Below are positions 7,273 to 10,187 of a DNA stretch of 10,187 nucleotides, piece by piece. Both the position numbers and the translations under genes were made by a program. Source of the stretch: an uncultured Hyphomonadaceae bacterium (GTDB taxonomy: Bacteria; Pseudomonadota; Alphaproteobacteria; Caulobacterales; Hyphomonadaceae); contig CALLCD010000286.1 of the NCBI GenBank assembly GCA_938049795.1, positions 1 to 10,187 of the forward strand, in the 5' to 3' direction. The notes below the pieces were generated by a model, which saw only the letters and a program-made list of their open reading frames with translations, did no database searches and was not told the DNA's origin. Position 1 is the first letter of the stretch, and the number at the start of each line of letters is the position of its first letter.

Positions 7273-8418
7273 CTAGAGCCCCATTTGCCGGACGGCGAGA
7301 TCGCGCATGATCTCCTCTGAGCCGCCACCAATGGCGAGGACTTTCACCTCGCGATAGGCCCGCTCGACGACATTGCCACGCAAGTAGCCTGCCCCGCCAA
7401 GGATTTGCATCGCTTCGGAGGTGACATATTCGAGCATTTTCGTGGTGTGGAATTTCAGCTTGGCGATGTCGCCCGCAATGCCGGATTTGCCTTCATTTGC
7501 CATCCAGCAGACCTGGTTCATATAGGCGTCGCAGGCGTCGATGCGGGCGGACATGTCTGCGATTTTGTGGCGGATGACTTGATGCTGGATCAGCGGCTGG
7601 CCGAAGGTGTGGCGGTCTTGCGCCCAGTCGATGCTTTCTTGCAGGCAGAGCTTGGCCATGCCGAGGGCGGTGGCCGAGAGGCTGACGCGTTCGGGGTTGA
7701 AGTTTTCCATGATCGAGATGAAGCCGCGATTTTCCTCGCCGAGCATGCGGTCAGCGGGGAGGCGCATGTCGTCGAAAAAGAGCGTGGCTTGATTGGAGCA
7801 CCACCAGCCCATTTTGCGCTCGAGCGGGACGCGTGAGAAGCCGGGGTCATCATGGCGGACGAAGAAGAGCGAAATGCCCTTGATGCCGTCCCCGCCTGTG
7901 CGCGCGCCGACGACGAAATATTCGGAATCCATCGCAGAGGTGATGAAGGTTTTCGAGCCGTTGAGGACATAGTCGCCGCCGTCTTTGCGGGCGGTGGTTT
8001 TGAGGCCCGCAACGTCGGAGCCGCCGGAGGGTTCGGTGATGGCAAGGCTTGAGCTTTTCCGGCCGCCGACGACATCGGGCAGGACTTCCTGTTTGATCGC
8101 TTCGGAGGCCAACTCCTGAATGGGCATGATCGAAATCGTCCGGCCATTGAGCGCGGCCCAGACGCCATTTGCCCCGCACTTGCCGATCTCTTCGGAGAAG
8201 GCGGCGCGCATGAACATGTCGTCAAACCCGAGCCCGCCATATTGCTCGTCCACGCCAAAGCCGAACACGCCCATTTCGCCGAATTTCTCATGAATATGCC
8301 ACGGCATCTCGCCCGCCTCGTCCCACGCATCGACATGGGGGGTGACATCGGACGCGATGAGTTTGGCCAGCGACTCGCGAAAGGCTTTGCGCTCTTCGGT
8401 TTCAAAAGGGTTTTGCAT
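7273..8418 (-). CDS. Acyl-CoA dehydrogenase
   Basis: A 381-residue FAD enzyme that would introduce the alpha-beta double bond into an acyl-CoA, passing electrons to electron-transfer flavoprotein. Evidence: family signature 1 LAITEPSGGSDVAGLKTTA (125-143), the substrate/FAD-binding middle domain ending near DRMLGEENRGF, and the C-terminal helical domain with signature 2 QILGGAGYLRGNVVERAYRE (338-357). Length is typical. The base usually found as the Glu of YEGT near the C-terminus is Gly here (IGGGSEE, 363-369). E243 in NPERV instead aligns with the catalytic Glu of isovaleryl- and long-chain enzymes (LERL), which hints at a branched or long substrate. ATG at 8418 has only a weak ribosome site (GGACACCAAGAC before it). 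It is first of the minus-strand series and precedes the glycosylase by 27 bp. Substrate not assignable. Confidence 0.93.
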   Translation of the reverse strand: MQNPFETEERKAFRESLAKLIASDVTPHVDAWDEAGEMPWHIHEKFGEMGVFGFGVDEQYGGLGFDDMFMRAAFSEEIGKCGANGVWAALNGRTISIMPIQELASEAIKQEVLPDVVGGRKSSSLAITEPSGGSDVAGLKTTARKDGGDYVLNGSKTFITSAMDSEYFVVGARTGGDGIKGISLFFVRHDDPGFSRVPLERKMGWWCSNQATLFFDDMRLPADRMLGEENRGFISIMENFNPERVSLSATALGMAKLCLQESIDWAQDRHTFGQPLIQHQVIRHKIADMSARIDACDAYMNQVCWMANEGKSGIAGDIAKLKFHTTKMLEYVTSEAMQILGGAGYLRGNVVERAYREVKVLAIGGGSEEIMRDLAVRQMGL

Positions 8419-8618
8419 GTCTTGGTGTCCAGTGTTTGGAGGTATTTTCTACCGCGCGACTATCGCACGAGTTTGCCGCGGGGGGCTAGGGGGAATTTTT
8501 TGGGGGGATTGGGCTAAGAGGGAGACTAAGAGAAATGCACAACTATGAGATTGAATTAGGATGTTTCACCATCGTGCCAGCCTGACTGGTTGCTTCTGAC
8601 ATTCACTCTTGTTTTCGA
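8419..8618. promoter_or_regulatory. Upstream region of the acyl-CoA dehydrogenase with a G-run cluster
   Basis: This gap between the ankyrin stop and the dehydrogenase start must hold the dehydrogenase promoter, although no clear -35/-10 is seen. On the plus strand it contains four G-runs: 8480-8485, 8489-8493, 8502-8507 and 8511-8513, separated by 3, 8 and 3 nt, a candidate G-quadruplex. Nearer the ankyrin stop, CCAG and CTGG around 8570-8582 form a short stem without a T-run, so a terminator for the ankyrin gene is not evident. Confidence 0.4.
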
Positions 8619-9056
8619 TTAGCGGTTCTTTCTTTCGGGTGGCGGCGGCCTATTTTTGAGGATTAAGTTTCTAACCTTTGATCCATCCTGTTTCTGGCAT
8701 CTTTCAGCAAGATCTAGCGCATCTCGTCCTAACCACCCAGTTATGTATGGATCCGCCCCAGCATTCAGTAACATCTTCACAATTTTTAGTAGGCCGTTTT
8801 CAGCGGCTAACATAATCGCAGTGTCACCAATACGTTCCTCATCGTAGGCGTTAACGCTAGCCTTGCGCTCAAGCAGTAGGTGCACAAGCCTGCTTTCGTT
8901 GCTTAAGACTGCATAATGAAGAGCCGTTCTTCCTAACTCGTCGAATGCGTTAACATTTGCACCAATATCTATCAGCCTTTCCACGCTAACATGATCACCG
9001 TTTTGGGCGCAGTAACGCAATTCATCATCAAGCTCGCTTTGATTTTGATCAGACAT
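8619..9056 (-). CDS. Small ankyrin-repeat protein
   Basis: A 145-residue protein made almost wholly of ankyrin repeats, expected to bind a protein partner; no enzymatic domain, signal peptide or membrane segment is visible, so it is probably cytoplasmic. Repeats: about 10-38 (LRYCAQNGDHVSVERLIDIG, ANVNAFD), 41-70 (GRTALHYAVLSNESRLVHLLL), 75-105 (GDTAIMLAAENGLLKIVKMLL, NAGADPY) and a degenerate fourth at 109-134 (GRDALDLAERCQ). The C-terminus is a short Pro/Lys/Arg tail. The ATG at 9056 has GAGG about 9 nt upstream. GC is lower than in the neighbours (my hand count of 8701-9000 is 141 of 300) and codon use is less GC-biased, suggesting acquisition from elsewhere. It stands alone between the dehydrogenase and a repeat cluster, so context gives no function. 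Confidence 0.88.
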   Translation of the reverse strand: MSDQNQSELDDELRYCAQNGDHVSVERLIDIGANVNAFDELGRTALHYAVLSNESRLVHLLLERKASVNAYDEERIGDTAIMLAAENGLLKIVKMLLNAGADPYITGWLGRDALDLAERCQKQDGSKVRNLILKNRPPPPERKNR

Positions 9057-9140
9057 TCTTCGGCCTCAAGTCCAATTACATTAAGTGAGGTCTATCTGTA
9101 TCGGGTGAAGGCTGCAAATAGCGCGCTAGATGTTTAGCAC

Positions 9141-9243
9141 CGGACCTCATTTTGGAGAGGGCCAATCATCGTTTGGTCACCCAGCCAATGTCCCTTCAGA
9201 CGCGGGGAGCGGCCCTCAGCTTTCGGTTAGGTCCCGAGGTCCG
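9141..9243. repeat. Nested imperfect inverted repeat
   Basis: CGGACCTC (9141-9148) is exactly inverted as GAGGTCCG (9236-9243). Inside it GAGGGCC (9157-9163) is inverted as GGCCCTC (9211-9217), and further in TTGG/CCAA (9173-9176 and 9185-9188) close a small loop. The right arm overlaps the start of the next repeat element by 4 bp. It could be a degraded MITE-like unit or a folded transcript; arms are short, so part may be chance. Confidence 0.45.
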
Positions 9244-9327
9244 CTCATTCCCGTGAAGGCGGGAATCTCGTCCCATGAATCCAGAACCCTGTCGCACCAG
9301 ATCCCCGCCTGCGCGGGGATGAGCGGA
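9240..9327. repeat. Paired REP/dRS3-like element, two hairpins in inverted orientation
   Basis: The 88-bp unit has outer arms TCCGCTCAT (9240-9248) and ATGAGCGGA (9319-9327). Its left hairpin is ATTCCCG (9247-9253) with CGGGAAT (9260-9266); its right hairpin is ATCCCCGC (9301-9308) with GCGGGGAT (9313-9320). The right unit, read on the minus strand, matches the left at 24 of 28 positions. The left palindrome fits the ATTCCC-N8-GGGAAT pattern known as dRS3 in Neisseria and seen widely in proteobacteria. Two head-to-head units are the usual layout of REP doublets moved by RAYT transposases; none is present here. Confidence 0.75.
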
Positions 9328-9368
9328 TGTCTCCTCAGGTGCCCTGAGATGGTGAGGGGAAGAGTTGT

Positions 9369-9398
9369 CATGGACCCCAATTTTCGTTGGGGAGGCGG
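9369..9398 (+). repeat. Hairpin repeat family B, copy 1
   Basis: A 30-bp unit starting CATGG and ending GGAGGCGG, with CCCCAA (9375-9380) inverted as TTGGGG (9387-9392). It matches copy 3 (9607-9636) at 25 of 30 positions in the same orientation; three of the changes lie in the loop-proximal part, leaving a shorter stem. Confidence 0.7.
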
Positions 9399-9430
9399 GA
9401 AGAGTTTCGAGGCTCGGTTTGCAATGTAGA

Positions 9431-9460
9431 CCGTTTTCCCAGCGCACGCTGGGATCTATG
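9431..9460 (-). repeat. Hairpin repeat family B, copy 2, inverted
   Basis: Read on the minus strand, this 30-bp unit matches copy 3 at 23 of 30 positions. The stem CCCAGCG (9438-9444) with CGCTGGG (9447-9453) is perfect and extends by one T-A pair. It faces copy 1, giving a head-to-head pair spanning 9369-9460. Four of its seven differences from copy 3 form two compensatory pairs. Confidence 0.7.
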
Positions 9461-9586
9461 GCGGCATGTCCGGTTTTTGTGGCCATGGACGCATGTTTTG
9501 CCTCACGATGCGTAGCTCCTCCGGCGGGGCGGCTTGACCGGCCGGCGGGCGCTTGCCCTTGCGAGCGGAGCTCGGGGGGCTTTCGT

Positions 9587-9653
9587 GGACCTTGGTTTCT
9601 TGTGGCCATGGGCCCCAACGTGCGTTGGGGAGACGGACCTTGGTTGCTTGTGG
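9587..9653. repeat. 19-bp direct repeat flanking hairpin copy 3
   Basis: GGACCTTGGTTTCTTGTGG (9587-9605) recurs as GGACCTTGGTTGCTTGTGG (9635-9653), one mismatch in 19. A shorter part, TTGTGGCCATGG, is shared between 9477-9488 and 9600-9611. The arms enclose hairpin copy 3, so the unit is hairpin plus flank rather than hairpin alone. Confidence 0.65.
9607..9636 (+). repeat. Hairpin repeat family B, copy 3
   Basis: A 30-bp unit with a perfect 8-bp stem, CCCCAACG (9613-9620) and CGTTGGGG (9623-9630), around a 2-nt loop, flanked by CATGGG and AGACGG. It is the best-preserved copy of this family in the window and lies between the two arms of a 19-bp direct repeat. Confidence 0.72.
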
Positions 9654-9713
9654 TGAAACAGCCATGAGCTGCCGGCGGCTTGGGCACGCGTCCCCAAATT
9701 CTCACCCTTGGGC

Positions 9714-9742
9714 TTGCTGTTTGGTGGTTGGGGCATTAAACG
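9714..9742 (+). promoter_or_regulatory. Weak candidate pyrB promoter
   Basis: TTGCTG (9714-9719), 17 bp, TAAACG (9737-9742) has sigma-70 geometry but a poor -10. It would give a transcript starting just upstream of the pyrB ATG at 9766, with only about 20 nt of leader. Offered as a candidate because the region between the last hairpin and pyrB must contain the promoter. Confidence 0.22.
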
Positions 9743-9765
9743 GTGCAAAATCGGATTGGGATCTT

Positions 9766-10187
9766 ATGGCCGAGACCGCGCAGGCGCATCGTTTTTCCGG
9801 AAGCCACCTTTTGGGGATTGAGGGGCTTCATCCGCTCGATGTTTCCTATTTTCTGGATCTCGCTGAAGACTATGCCGAACTGACGCGGCAGAAGACGCGG
9901 CCCGAACCGAAGCTTGCCAACAAGACCATTGTTAATCTGTTTTTCGAGAACTCGACGCGGACCATGTCGAGCTTTGAAATTGCGGCCAAACGGCTCGGCG
10001 CGGATGTGATCAATATGCCGGTGGCGACCTCGTCGGTTAAGAAGGGCGAGACGCTGATTGATACGGCGGTGACGCTGAACGCGATGCGGCCCGATGCGCT
10101 GGTGATCCGGCATGCCTCGTCTGGCGGGGTGAAGCTTCTGAGCCGGAAAGTGGATTGTGCGGTGATCAATGCGGGCGACGGCACGCA
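9766..10187 (+). CDS. pyrB: Aspartate carbamoyltransferase catalytic chain, 5' part
   Basis: The first 140 residues of the enzyme that joins carbamoyl phosphate and aspartate, the committed step of pyrimidine synthesis; the frame runs off the right edge. It begins MAETAQAHRF, then SHLLGIEGLHPLDVSYFLDL, the usual N-terminal opening. Then come KTIVNLFFENSTRTMSSFE, containing the carbamoyl-phosphate loop S-T-R-T, and SSVKKGETLIDT, matching the 80s-loop S..KGE of the family. It ends in RHASSGG and VINAGDGTH, the motif that continues into the second substrate-binding segment. No defect is seen. The ATG at 9766 has only a weak ribosome site (GGGA, 4 nt away), and the frame is open a short way upstream, so the start is likely but not certain. 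In related bacteria a pyrC-like gene often follows directly; that part is outside the window. Confidence 0.93.
   Translation, partial: MAETAQAHRFSGSHLLGIEGLHPLDVSYFLDLAEDYAELTRQKTRPEPKLANKTIVNLFFENSTRTMSSFEIAAKRLGADVINMPVATSSVKKGETLIDTAVTLNAMRPDALVIRHASSGGVKLLSRKVDCAVINAGDGT

Larger units (their letters stand above)
9057..9765. other. Non-coding repeat-rich intergenic region upstream of pyrB
   Basis: This 709-bp stretch holds no gene I can support. Frames that stay open across it change reading through hairpin repeats and give peptides such as IPACAGMS and PRAGGD, which are typical translations of REP-like elements. Its content is a nested inverted repeat (9141-9243), a paired dRS3-like element (9240-9327), three copies of a second hairpin family (9369-9398, 9431-9460, 9607-9636), a 19-bp direct repeat (9587-9653) and the pyrB leader. 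No tRNA, transposase or att-like core is seen. Confidence 0.75.

Noticed and set aside
8535..8585. 16-codon plus-strand frame upstream of the dehydrogenase
   Set aside because: A purine-rich stretch precedes it but spacing is poor and there is no supporting context.
9130..9705. Overlapping open frames on both strands across the repeat region, including one of 169 codons on the minus strand
   Set aside because: The translations are hairpin repeats read through (IPACAGMS, PRAGGD-type peptides), without domain content or ribosome sites; such ORFs are a known artefact of REP-like DNA.
9057..9765. CRISPR array or tRNA in the repeat-rich gap
   Set aside because: Repeats are not evenly spaced, spacers are not of uniform length, no cas gene is present, and no cloverleaf could be drawn.

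Overview
The window is high-GC DNA (about 60 % or more by eye in most genes), densely coding on both strands. The genes and their style suggest an alphaproteobacterium: a dihydroorotase carrying DSQVHFREPG, an aspartate carbamoyltransferase with the FFENSTRT loop, a short outer-membrane beta-barrel ending in YRF, and a DEAD-box helicase with a basic tail. A Caulobacterales/Hyphomonadaceae-like lineage is possible, but I cannot fix the genus from this sequence.

Layout from left to right. (1) The 3' part of an ABC exporter (+) enters from the left edge and converges with a beta-barrel outer-membrane protein gene (-). A hairpin with a U-tract oriented for the minus-strand gene lies between them. 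(2) The barrel gene diverges from pyrC (+). Their 236-bp shared upstream region contains a 7-codon leader ORF with a strong Shine-Dalgarno sequence just before pyrC. (3) pyrC converges with a three-gene minus-strand block: acyl-CoA dehydrogenase, then an AlkX/YcaQ-like DNA glycosylase, then a DEAD-box RNA helicase with a DbpA RNA-binding domain. A perfect 13-bp inverted repeat lies between pyrC and the helicase. (4) An accessory stretch of about 1.2 kb (roughly 8540-9720) holds a lone ankyrin-repeat gene of lower GC. It is followed by about 0.7 kb of non-coding DNA packed with REP/dRS3-like hairpins. (5) The window ends inside pyrB (+).

pyrB and pyrC carry out consecutive steps of de novo pyrimidine synthesis, but here they are about 6 kb apart with minus-strand genes and the accessory stretch between them. 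The minus-strand genes do not form one obvious pathway. The glycosylase is close enough to the acyl-CoA dehydrogenase (27 bp) to share a transcript.

I do not see a defence island, a CRISPR array, a transposase, a tRNA or a biosynthetic cluster. The parts most worth a second look are the hairpin-repeat cluster at 9141-9653, whose copies show compensatory base changes; the pyrC leader ORF; the Gln-for-His change in the dihydroorotase metal motif; and a G-run cluster upstream of the acyl-CoA dehydrogenase.
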